A stretch of 64,000 bases of DNA, from assembly GCA_900320245.1 (NCBI GenBank), contig ONRP01000003.1:82271-146270 (forward strand), in the 5' to 3' direction. How positions within the stretch are numbered: the first letter of the stretch is position 1; the number at the start of each line of letters is the position of its first letter. Source of the stretch: an uncultured Prevotellaceae bacterium. Lineage in GTDB: Bacteria > Bacteroidota > Bacteroidia > Bacteroidales > Muribaculaceae. Position numbers and translations under genes: made by a program. The notes under the pieces are model-generated. The model searched no databases and was not told the origin of the DNA. It was given only the letters and a program-made list of their open reading frames with translations. Of the stretch, positions 1 through 7,440 are shown in pieces.

Positions 1-668
1 CCGGTACGCTCGACCTGTCGGAGTGCAAACTCATCTGGTGGCACTGGCACGTTGACGGCGGCGTTGACGGCCACGACAACTTCGTTGCCAAGGCTACCGA
101 CGCGATGAACACGCTGAACGAGTTGCGCCAGTTCTACGAGAACGGCGGTTCATTGCTTCTCACCCGCTATGCCGTTAACCTGCCGTCATTCATCGGCACG
201 ACCGGTGACGACGAGTGGACGACGCCCAACAACTGCTGGGGTCAGGACGAGGCCTATGCTGAGTTGTGCGGCGGTCCGTGGACATTCCGCATCTTTGACG
301 GCCAAAATGGCCATGCCATCTATCAGAATCTCGTGACTGGTGATAACCCCAACGAGGTTTACTGCACCGATGCCGGCTACCACATCACCAACTCAACTGC
401 ACAGTACCACATCGGTACCGACTGGGGTGGCTATGACAACTATGACGTTTGGACCGGCCGCACCGGCGGTAAGGTTCTCGGCGTAGGTGGTGACGGCGCT
501 ATCGTGCTCTGGGAGTATCCCGCCCATGACGGCAAGGGTGGCATCATCTGCATCGGTTCGGGCTGCTACGACTGGTATTCCTACACCTATGAGGCTGGTT
601 ATACCGAGAAGTACCACAAGAACATTGAGATTATGACCAAGAATGCTATCAACTATTTAACCAAGTAA
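1..668 (+). CDS. DUF4960-like surface protein of a fructan PUL (5' partial)
   Basis: The reading frame is open from base 3 to the stop at 666-668, so the gene starts outside the window and only the C-terminal ~221 residues are visible. The visible part is rich in Trp, Gly and Asp, with a WWHWHVDGG stretch followed by an FYENGGSLLLTRYA segment, as in DUF4960-type extracellular proteins found in Bacteroides fructan loci next to SusD (family assignment from memory). It lies 7 bp upstream of a GH32 lipoprotein gene and is probably in the same operon. The likely role is a surface glycan-binding or accessory protein for levan capture; that is inferred from context. No catalytic motif is recognised in the visible part. 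Confidence 0.6.
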   Translation, partial: GTLDLSECKLIWWHWHVDGGVDGHDNFVAKATDAMNTLNELRQFYENGGSLLLTRYAVNLPSFIGTTGDDEWTTPNNCWGQDEAYAELCGGPWTFRIFDGQNGHAIYQNLVTGDNPNEVYCTDAGYHITNSTAQYHIGTDWGGYDNYDVWTGRTGGKVLGVGGDGAIVLWEYPAHDGKGGIICIGSGCYDWYSYTYEAGYTEKYHKNIEIMTKNAINYLTK

Positions 669-675
669 TTGACTC

Positions 676-2259
676 ATGAAACAGTACAAGAATATTTTCA
701 GCGCACTGCTGCTGTGTTGCTTTATGGTCGCTTCGTCGGCATGCAGCGAGGAGAAGTTCGGCCCCGATCCTTCCAAGGACTGGGACAACACCACGTTCTA
801 CAACTCGGTAGACCAGGCTGGTTTCCAGACCTACTACAACCCGGGAATAGGCCGCTGTGGTGACCCGATGCCTTTCTATGACGCCAAGGCTGGTCACTTC
901 AAGGTGCTCTACCTGCAGGAGTTTGACAACAATGCCGCGTTCAACTACCACCCCATCTGGGGCGTGTCGACCGTTGACGGTGCCAACTATCAGTCGCTGG
1001 GCGAGGTATTGCCCACCGGCACTTCTCCCGATGAGCAGGATGCTGCCCTGGGTACAGGCTGCTGTATCGAGAAGGATGGTATTTACTACATCTATTATAC
1101 GGGACATGACCGCTATGGCCGCGAGGCCGTTATGAGGGCTACCTCATCCGACTTCAGCGAGTGGTCCAAGGATACCCAGTGGATGCTGAAAGGCTCAGCC
1201 TATGGCTACTCGGACAACGACTTCCGCGACCCGCAGATCTTTGTTGCCGACGATGGTCTGTACCACATGGTCATCTCCAGCAACCTGAAGTTTGCCGAGT
1301 TCAAGTCCAGCGACCTGAAGACGTGGGAACACGTCGGCAACTTCCCCATGATCTGGGACCGCATGTGTGAGTGCCCCGATATCTTCAAGATGGGCAACTA
1401 CTGGTATCTCGTGTACAGCGAGGGCTATCGTGCCTCGTGGAGCCGCAAGGTGAAGTACATGATGGCGCCCACTTGGGAGGCTCTGAAGGCCTGCTTCAAC
1501 GATCCCGGTGCCAACTGGCCGCACGACGGTCATGAGGGCGTACTCGATACCCGTGCTTTCTATGCCGGCAAGACGGCAAGCAACGGTCAGGACCGCTACA
1601 TCTGGGGTTGGTGTCCCTACCGCACCGGCAACACCATCCACGACAAGAACATCAACGTGGGTGCAGGTGGCGAGCCCAACTGGTCGGGCGCGCTGGTATG
1701 CCACAAGATTATCCAGCATGCCGACGGCACGCTGACCGTGGGCGAGGTACCCGCTATCGCTGCCAAGTTCAACAATGAGCAGAACGTCAAGGTGATGGCC
1801 AGCAACGGTGCACAGATGAGCGGTGTCAACGGCACCCTCTCGGGTGACGACGCCTTTGTGATGTACAACCGCTTGGGAACCAGCAACCACATCTCGTTCA
1901 CCGTGACCACCTCCAACAACTGGGACCGCTTCGGTATCTCGCTGGTGCGCGGCACCGACTCCGATCGTTACTACACGATGATGGTCAACCCCGAGGATGA
2001 AAACCACCGCAAGGTGAACTTCGAGCAGGAGGGTCCTGCCGGTAAGGGCTTCATCGAGGGTATCGATGGCTATTGGTTCGAGCGTCCCGCCGACAACGTC
2101 TACCACATCAACATCTACACCGACAACTCGGTCATGGTGATGTACATCAACGACGTCTGCGCTTACACCAACCGCATCTATGGTATCCAAAAGAATTGCT
2201 GGAGTATCAACAATTATGGTGGCAACATCACCATTTCGGACCTGAAAGTGTTCCAGTAA
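676..2259 (+). CDS. GH32 endo-levanase-like lipoprotein
   Basis: A 527-residue lipoprotein with a signal peptide ending SSACS, so probably anchored at the cell surface. It is a GH32 five-bladed propeller enzyme: the RDP motif (NDFRDPQIF, about residue 180) and the EC motif (MCECPDIF, about residue 233) are both present. The classical WMNDPNG nucleophile motif is replaced by GRCGDPMPFYD (about residues 59-69), in which the Asp of GDP is the expected nucleophile. This variant fits Bacteroides endo-levanases of the BT1760 type with a C-terminal beta-sandwich (from memory, DUF4975). It would cut beta-2,6-fructan internally so that oligosaccharides can be imported. The next gene is a second, more classical GH32. 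Linkage specificity cannot be read from the sequence. Confidence 0.8.
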   Translation: MKQYKNIFSALLLCCFMVASSACSEEKFGPDPSKDWDNTTFYNSVDQAGFQTYYNPGIGRCGDPMPFYDAKAGHFKVLYLQEFDNNAAFNYHPIWGVSTVDGANYQSLGEVLPTGTSPDEQDAALGTGCCIEKDGIYYIYYTGHDRYGREAVMRATSSDFSEWSKDTQWMLKGSAYGYSDNDFRDPQIFVADDGLYHMVISSNLKFAEFKSSDLKTWEHVGNFPMIWDRMCECPDIFKMGNYWYLVYSEGYRASWSRKVKYMMAPTWEALKACFNDPGANWPHDGHEGVLDTRAFYAGKTASNGQDRYIWGWCPYRTGNTIHDKNINVGAGGEPNWSGALVCHKIIQHADGTLTVGEVPAIAAKFNNEQNVKVMASNGAQMSGVNGTLSGDDAFVMYNRLGTSNHISFTVTTSNNWDRFGISLVRGTDSDRYYTMMVNPEDENHRKVNFEQEGPAGKGFIEGIDGYWFERPADNVYHINIYTDNSVMVMYINDVCAYTNRIYGIQKNCWSINNYGGNITISDLKVFQ

Positions 2260-2286
2260 ACGGTAAACTATAGTACCTTTACAACG

Positions 2287-3948
2287 ATGAACAGACTATT
2301 AACTATTCTGGCGGCAGTGCTCGTGGCCCTCTCGGCCACGGCACTGGCCCCCCAGATGTTGAGCGACAACCACGCCATGCTGCGGGTTGACGCTACAGGC
2401 AAGTACCTCTTGCTGCCCGTGCAGGAGAAAGAGGAGAACGCCTATGTGCGCGTTATCGTGAACAACGAGCAGGTGCAGACCCTCAATGTGCGCTTCGCGG
2501 TGGACAAGGTGGACTACTACGTGCCCCTCGACATCCAGCGTTTCGGCAACAAGAAGGTGTTGGTCGACATCTCCTTCCATGGCGACCGCCGCACCACCGG
2601 TGCCGTCAAGGACTTTGTCTGCTGGCGTGAGATGCGGGTGACCGACACGTTCGACGACAGCAACCGCGAGCGTTTCCGTCCCGCCTATCACCACACCCCC
2701 GCCTATGGCTGGATGAACGACCCCAACGGTATGTTCTATAAGGATGGCGTTTGGCACCTGTACTATCAGTTCAACCCCTACGGCTCGCAGTGGGAGAACA
2801 TGACGTGGGGCCACTCGACCTCGACCGACCTCATCCACTGGACGCCCCAGCCCATCGCCATCGAGCCTGATGCTTTGGGAACCATCTTCTCGGGCTCCTG
2901 TGCGACCGACGGCAACGACGTGGTGGCCATCTACACCTCGGCTGGACAGAACCAGACGCAGTCAATTGCCATTTCGCACGACAACGGCATGACGTTCGAG
3001 AAGTACGAGGGCAACCCCGTGTTGACGAGCGATGTGCCCGACTTCCGCGACCCGAACCCCTTCTGGAACGACGACATCAAGGCCTGGAACCTGATTCTCG
3101 CTGCCGGACAGGAAATGAACATCTACAGTTCCAAGGACATGAAAACCTGGAAGTATGAGAGTTCCTTCGGCAAGGAATACGGTAACCACGGCGGCGTGTG
3201 GGAGTGCCCCGACCTGATGAAGATCGACGGCAAGTGGGTGCTCATCTGCAACATCAACCCCGGCGGTCCCTTCGGCGGCTCGGCAACGCAGTACTTCGTG
3301 GGCGACTTCGACGGCCACAAGTTCACCTGTGAGTCGATGCCCAAGGTCACCAAGTGGATGGACTACGGTAAGGACCACTATGCTACGGTATCGTTCTATA
3401 ATGCGCCCCAGGGCCGCCATGTGGTCATTGCATGGATGTCCAATTGGCAGTATGCCAACCAGGTGCCTACCCGCCAGTTCCGCAGCGCCAACTCGATTCC
3501 CCGCGACTTGGGCCTGTTCACCGACGGTGAGGAGTCCTACGTCAGCGTGAAGCCTTCGCCCGAGATGCTCGCAGCACGCGGCGCCAAGGTGAAAAAGCCG
3601 ACCGAGACCTGCGAAATTGTCGTGGATGTGAAAAACTCGATGGAGTTGACCCTGTCCAACGCCAATGGCGAGCAGGTGGTGATGAAATATGATGCGGCCA
3701 AGCAGACCTTTGCCATGGACCGCACCGCCAGCGGTGATGCTTCCTTCAGCGAGGCGTTCCCCGTTGAGACCGTCGCCCCCACCCACGGTGCCATCAAGCA
3801 GTTGCGCATCTTCATCGACCGTTGCAGCATCGAGGCTTTTGATGCCGACGGCAAGATGGCGATGACCAACCTCGTGTTCCCCAGCACTCCTTACACCAAC
3901 CTCAAGGTCAAGGGCGGCAAGGCCACGATTTACCAGATCAACTATTAG
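2287..3948 (+). CDS. GH32 exo-fructosidase (levanase/inulinase type)
   Basis: A 553-residue protein with a cleavable signal peptide (no lipobox Cys), so probably periplasmic. About 110 residues of N-terminal accessory domain (resembling DUF4980 from memory) precede a GH32 propeller with all three catalytic motifs: WMNDPNG (about residues 142-148), DFRDPNPFW (about 255) and WECPDL (about 305). A C-terminal beta-sandwich includes the typical IDRCSIEAF segment. It would release fructose from imported fructo-oligosaccharides for the permease and kinase encoded next. It is 27 bp downstream of the endo-levanase-like gene and clearly in the same operon. A beta-2,6 preference is inferred from the neighbour; beta-2,1 (inulin) activity is possible. 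Confidence 0.9.
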   Translation: MNRLLTILAAVLVALSATALAPQMLSDNHAMLRVDATGKYLLLPVQEKEENAYVRVIVNNEQVQTLNVRFAVDKVDYYVPLDIQRFGNKKVLVDISFHGDRRTTGAVKDFVCWREMRVTDTFDDSNRERFRPAYHHTPAYGWMNDPNGMFYKDGVWHLYYQFNPYGSQWENMTWGHSTSTDLIHWTPQPIAIEPDALGTIFSGSCATDGNDVVAIYTSAGQNQTQSIAISHDNGMTFEKYEGNPVLTSDVPDFRDPNPFWNDDIKAWNLILAAGQEMNIYSSKDMKTWKYESSFGKEYGNHGGVWECPDLMKIDGKWVLICNINPGGPFGGSATQYFVGDFDGHKFTCESMPKVTKWMDYGKDHYATVSFYNAPQGRHVVIAWMSNWQYANQVPTRQFRSANSIPRDLGLFTDGEESYVSVKPSPEMLAARGAKVKKPTETCEIVVDVKNSMELTLSNANGEQVVMKYDAAKQTFAMDRTASGDASFSEAFPVETVAPTHGAIKQLRIFIDRCSIEAFDADGKMAMTNLVFPSTPYTNLKVKGGKATIYQINY

Positions 3949-3977
3949 TCTTTCAGGCGATAGTAATCTAACTTACA

Positions 3978-3996
3978 ACTTAAAACTAAAAACTTA
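3978..3996 (+). repeat. A-rich leader repeat before the MFS gene
   Basis: The 19-nt motif ACTTAAAACTAAAAACTTA lies just before the start codon at 4000. A copy with 18 of 19 identical bases sits before the fructokinase start at 5195-5213. It is an A-rich initiation leader typical of this phylum and may have spread by duplication. Confidence 0.5.
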
Positions 3997-3999
3997 ATA

Positions 4000-5166
4000 A
4001 TGGCAAAGACTAATAAAATCGCGATTATCTCGGTCATGCTGTGCTTCTTCTGCATGGGCTTCGTTGACCTGGTGGGTATCGCCTCCAACTATGTGAAAGC
4101 AGACCTCGGTCTCACGGACAAAGTAGCCAACACCTTGCCCTCGCTGGTATTCTTCTGGTTCCTCATCTTCAGTGTTCCCACGGGCATGCTGATGAACAAG
4201 ATTGGCCGTAAGAAAACGGTGCTCTTGTCACTGGTAGTGACGATCATCTCGCTGTTTATTCCGCTGTTCGGCAACAGTTTCCCTGTGATGCTCATCGCCT
4301 TCTCGCTGTTGGGCATCGGTAATGCACTGATGCAGACCTCGCTCAACCCGCTGGTATCGACCGTGATGGGTGGTGGCAATCTGGCATCGACGCTCACCTT
4401 CGGCCAGTTCATCAAGGCCATCGCTTCGTTCATCGCGCCTTATCTGGCCTCGTGGGGAGCCTTGCAGGTGATTCCCAGCCTGGGTCTTAACTGGCGCGTG
4501 TTGTTCGCCATCTTCTTTGTAATAGGTACCTTCTCAACAGTTCTGCTAGCAGTTACACCCATCCATGAAGAGAAAATCGAAGGCAAACCTTCGACCTTTG
4601 TGGAGTGCTTCAAGTTGCTGGGCACGCCCATCGTGCTGCTCTCGTTCCTGGGCATCATGTGCCATGTGGGTATCGATGTGGGTACCAACACCACCGCCCC
4701 CAAGATTCTCATGGAGCGTCTGGGCATGAACTTGAACGACGCCGCATTTGCTGCCTCGCTCTATTTCATCTTCCGTACCATCGGTTGCTTGACCGGTTCG
4801 TTCTTCCTGCGCGTACTCAAGATGAGAACGTTTTTCATCATCAGCGTCATCATGATGGCCCTGTCGATGTGCGGTATGTTCTTCGGTCAAGAGAAGTGGA
4901 TTCTGTACACCGCAATCGCTCTCGTGGGCTACGGTAACTCCAACATCTTCTCGATGTGTTTTGCTACGGCGCTCGAGTCGATGCCGCAGAAGCAGAACGA
5001 AGTTTCCGGCCTGATGATCATGGGCCTGTTTGGCGGCACGATTTTCCCGCTGCTCATGGGCTTCGCCAGCGACGCTGTCGGCCAGGCTGGTGCCGTGGCA
5101 GTGATGGCCATTGGTGTCATCTACCTGTTTACCTACATCAAGCAACTCAAAGCCGCAGAGGTGTAA
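4000..5166 (+). CDS. MFS sugar permease (FucP/GluP-like), probable fructose importer
   Basis: A 388-residue integral membrane protein with about 12 hydrophobic segments and the MFS loop motif NKIGRKK after the second helix (about residues 67-73). Overall it resembles the glucose/galactose/fucose proton symporter branch. Between two GH32 genes and a fructokinase gene, it most likely carries fructose across the inner membrane, like the permease in the B. thetaiotaomicron levan locus (comparison from memory). The 51-bp gap from the upstream gene holds an A-rich leader and no terminator, so it is probably co-transcribed. Confidence 0.85.
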   Translation: MAKTNKIAIISVMLCFFCMGFVDLVGIASNYVKADLGLTDKVANTLPSLVFFWFLIFSVPTGMLMNKIGRKKTVLLSLVVTIISLFIPLFGNSFPVMLIAFSLLGIGNALMQTSLNPLVSTVMGGGNLASTLTFGQFIKAIASFIAPYLASWGALQVIPSLGLNWRVLFAIFFVIGTFSTVLLAVTPIHEEKIEGKPSTFVECFKLLGTPIVLLSFLGIMCHVGIDVGTNTTAPKILMERLGMNLNDAAFAASLYFIFRTIGCLTGSFFLRVLKMRTFFIISVIMMALSMCGMFFGQEKWILYTAIALVGYGNSNIFSMCFATALESMPQKQNEVSGLMIMGLFGGTIFPLLMGFASDAVGQAGAVAVMAIGVIYLFTYIKQLKAAEV

Positions 5167-5194
5167 ACAACAGGCAACGGTAATCATACTTAAA

Positions 5195-5213
5195 ACTTAA
5201 AACTAATAACTTA
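5195..5213 (+). repeat. A-rich leader repeat before the fructokinase gene
   Basis: The 19-nt motif ACTTAAAACTAATAACTTA matches the copy at 3978-3996 with one change and lies 9 bases before the ATG at 5223. Confidence 0.5.
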
Positions 5214-5222
5214 CAACTGAAT

Positions 5223-6113
5223 ATGGACAAACGTTATGTAGTGGGCCTGGGCGAGGCCCTGTGGGATGTCCTCCCCGAAGGTAAGAAACTGGGCGGTGCA
5301 CCTGCCAACTTCGCCTATCATGCCGGACAGTTCCTGGGCAGTGACAACGCTATCGCCATCAGCGCCCTGGGCGAGGACAAACTCGCCGAGGAGACCATCG
5401 AGGCCCTCGAGGAGCACGGCCTCAAGTACCTCATGCCGCGCGTGCCCTATCCCACCGGCACCGTGCAGGTAACGCTCAACGAGGAGGGAATCCCCACCTA
5501 CGACATCAAGGAGAACGTGGCTTGGGACAACATCCCCTTCACGCCCGAGATTGAGGAAATCGCCGCCAACTGCCGCGCCGTGTGCTACGGTTCATTGGCT
5601 CAGCGCAACGTCGTGTCGCGTGAGAACATCCACCGTTTCCTCGACGCCACCCCCGACGACTGCATGAAGATTTTCGACATCAACCTGCGTCAGCAGTTCT
5701 ACAACAAGGAAATCATCCAGCAGTCGATGCGCCGTTGCAACATCCTCAAAATCAATGATGAGGAATTGGTGACCATCGGCCGCATGTTCGGCTATCCCGG
5801 CTTGGACATCGAGAACAAGTGCTGGCTCATCCTGGGCAAGTATGACCTCGATATGCTCGTGCTCACCTGCGGCACCAACGGCTCCTACGTGTTCACGCGT
5901 GGCCAGATGTCGTTCCAGGAGACGCCCAAGGTTGAAGTGGCCGACACCGTCGGCGCCGGTGACTCGTTCACAGGCTCCTTCTGCGCCGCCATCCTCAACG
6001 GCAAGCCCGTCACCGAGGCCCACGAGTTGGCAGTCAAGGTCAGCGCCTACGTCTGCACCCAGAACGGCGCCATGCCCACCCTGACCCGCGACCTGCTCGC
6101 CGCAGCACAGTAA
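5223..6113 (+). CDS. Fructokinase (PfkB/ribokinase family)
   Basis: A 296-residue cytoplasmic sugar kinase. The N-terminus carries the substrate-binding GGAPANFAYH segment (about residues 23-32), and the C-terminal signature DTVGAGDSFTGSF (about 240-252) contains the catalytic Asp in GAGD and the anion hole. Length and motifs fit bacterial fructokinases. It phosphorylates the fructose released by the GH32 enzymes and imported by the preceding permease, feeding glycolysis. It is the last gene of the operon; a strong hairpin-T-run terminator begins 25 bp after the stop codon. Confidence 0.92.
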   Translation: MDKRYVVGLGEALWDVLPEGKKLGGAPANFAYHAGQFLGSDNAIAISALGEDKLAEETIEALEEHGLKYLMPRVPYPTGTVQVTLNEEGIPTYDIKENVAWDNIPFTPEIEEIAANCRAVCYGSLAQRNVVSRENIHRFLDATPDDCMKIFDINLRQQFYNKEIIQQSMRRCNILKINDEELVTIGRMFGYPGLDIENKCWLILGKYDLDMLVLTCGTNGSYVFTRGQMSFQETPKVEVADTVGAGDSFTGSFCAAILNGKPVTEAHELAVKVSAYVCTQNGAMPTLTRDLLAAAQ

Positions 6114-6137
6114 AGCAATTACCTGCTCACCAATAGC

Positions 6138-6181
6138 AGGGCCCGACTGGAATCACAACATCCAGCCGGGCCCTATTTTTT
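6138..6181 (+). terminator. Rho-independent terminator of the fructan operon
   Basis: A 13-bp GC-rich stem (AGGGCCCGACTGG with CCAGCCGGGCCCT, one G-U pair) and an 11-nt loop are followed by ATTTTTT. It directly follows the fructokinase gene. Confidence 0.9.
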
Positions 6182-6318
6182 CTTAATACCTCATAGCCCC
6201 AGTCAGTGCCATTCGGGGCGACCAGGACATGTAGGGCCTCGCCTTGGCGTGGCCGTTCTTCCTGTAATAATTGTCAAAATTCCCTATCCGAAACACCCCG
6301 ATAATCAAAACTTTTTTG

Positions 6319-6326
6319 TATATTTG
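6319..6326 (+). promoter_or_regulatory. Candidate -7 box TATATTTG
   Basis: Matches the Bacteroidetes TAnnTTTG consensus. It lies upstream of the mini-ORFs and of the terminator at 6617-6658; no known gene follows. No clear -33 element at the usual distance. Confidence 0.4.
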
Positions 6327-6331
6327 CTCTC

Positions 6332-6658
6332 CAAACAATCTGACCAAACAAGTCCCTGCGATGGATTTCATCAATATCAGGGCAATGCAGAATTAATAGC
6401 ATACTAACAATTACTACAATGGAAAAAATAGACATGAATATGGGAGAGGCCTATGATTGTGGAATACTCTATTGAGGTTCAAAAGGATTAGAACCAGAAC
6501 ACAGGCTGATGACCAAAGCATATCATGCAGGGCAATAGGACAATCGAATTCATGTAAATCTGGAAATAATTACCCGATTGGGGGGAGAAGTCTTCATCAT
6601 AGCGCCAATAACAAATCAGGTTGATGGCCCATTGGCCACCAACCTGGTATTTTTCTTT
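6332..6658 (+). ncRNA. Candidate small RNA or micro-ORF transcript
   Basis: Bounded by the TATATTTG box at 6319-6326 and the terminator at 6617-6658. The longest mini-ORF, 6419-6475, encodes 18 residues starting MEKIDMNMGEAYDCG and ends with TGA. The same frame continues for more than 60 codons interrupted only by that TGA and one TAG, so a decayed small gene is an alternative to an sRNA. Nothing in it is recognised as a known RNA family. The 5' end is estimated from the -7 box. Confidence 0.3.
6617..6658 (+). terminator. Rho-independent terminator
   Basis: A 13-bp stem (CAGGTTGATGGCC with GGCCACCAACCTG, one mismatch) with a 4-nt loop is followed by GTATTTTTCTTT. The T-run is on the plus strand, so it ends a rightward transcript, although no annotated rightward gene precedes it before the terminator at 6138-6181. 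Confidence 0.75.
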
Positions 6659-6668
6659 GCGGCGGGGG

Positions 6669-7352
6669 TTAGAAGGTTGACGCCGAGAAATCCATCGTGA
6701 GTTTGCGGGTGCTGCTGCGGTAGGTGCCGGAGTAGACCGACCCGTCGAACTTGCCCGTGAAGTAGTAGCCTGTGGGCTTTCCGTTCTTGTACTCGATGAG
6801 TTTCATGTTGCCGTTGGTGTCGATCGAGCCCGTGAGTGTCACATAGATATTCTCGCCGTTGGTCACGATGTAGCGTCCCGTCACCTCGCTGTCATTCACC
6901 TTGAGGTCCATGTCGAAGAAATACTTCTGCTTGTGTGTGATCACTCCGTCCATGCTGTAGGAGCCGTTGGCCACTTTGTGCTTGATGGACACAGGGGCGG
7001 CGGTTGGGCGCGTTTCCTCCTCACGGGGTGCGGGAACGGGCGTGGAGGTGGGCGCTTCTTCCACCTCTTCGGTAGTCGGGGTGAAGACGTCGGGGGCGGT
7101 GTCAGCCTTCTGGCGATTCAGCAGGAAGTAGGCGGCGCAGGCCAGCAGCGCTGCCACCAACAGGGCAATGATCACATACAGCCACGTGTTGGACTTGCGC
7201 TGTTCCACCGGGGCAACATTGGGGCCATAAGGGTTATTATACGGATTATGTTGCGGGTAGCCGGGGTTGCGCACCGGGCAGCCGCACATCGGGCAATTGG
7301 TGGCCTGGTCCGAAACCATGCTCCCGCAGGCCGGGCATTTAATCAGCGACAT
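6669..7352 (-). CDS. Zinc-ribbon membrane protein
   Basis: A 227-residue protein of unknown function. The N-terminus is a double-CxxC zinc ribbon (KCPACG at about residues 5-10 and CPMCG at about 20-24). A Pro/Asn/Tyr-rich linker, one transmembrane helix (about 54-76) and a Pro/Thr/Glu-rich spacer follow. The C-terminal ~90 residues form a predicted beta-rich extracytoplasmic domain. The architecture resembles zinc-ribbon stress or sensing proteins common in Bacteroidales. It is a single gene between the fructan and beta-glucan loci, facing away from both; no functional link to either is evident. Confidence 0.7.
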   Translation of the reverse strand: MSLIKCPACGSMVSDQATNCPMCGCPVRNPGYPQHNPYNNPYGPNVAPVEQRKSNTWLYVIIALLVAALLACAAYFLLNRQKADTAPDVFTPTTEEVEEAPTSTPVPAPREEETRPTAAPVSIKHKVANGSYSMDGVITHKQKYFFDMDLKVNDSEVTGRYIVTNGENIYVTLTGSIDTNGNMKLIEYKNGKPTGYYFTGKFDGSVYSGTYRSSTRKLTMDFSASTF

Positions 7353-7440
7353 AATGAATTGATGTTAACAGATTGATTGCAAATGTAGTCACGTTTCACC
7401 AAACAACCAAAAATCCCACCGAAATAATGGCGAGGCTGGG

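Larger units (their letters stand above)
6182..6668. other. Gene-free spacer with a possible small transcription unit
   Basis: No ORF of normal size is present. The interval contains a promoter-like box at 6319-6326, three mini-ORFs of 9-18 codons and a strong terminator at 6617-6658, which together delimit a possible transcript of about 330 nt. The rest shows no recognisable element. Confidence 0.6.
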
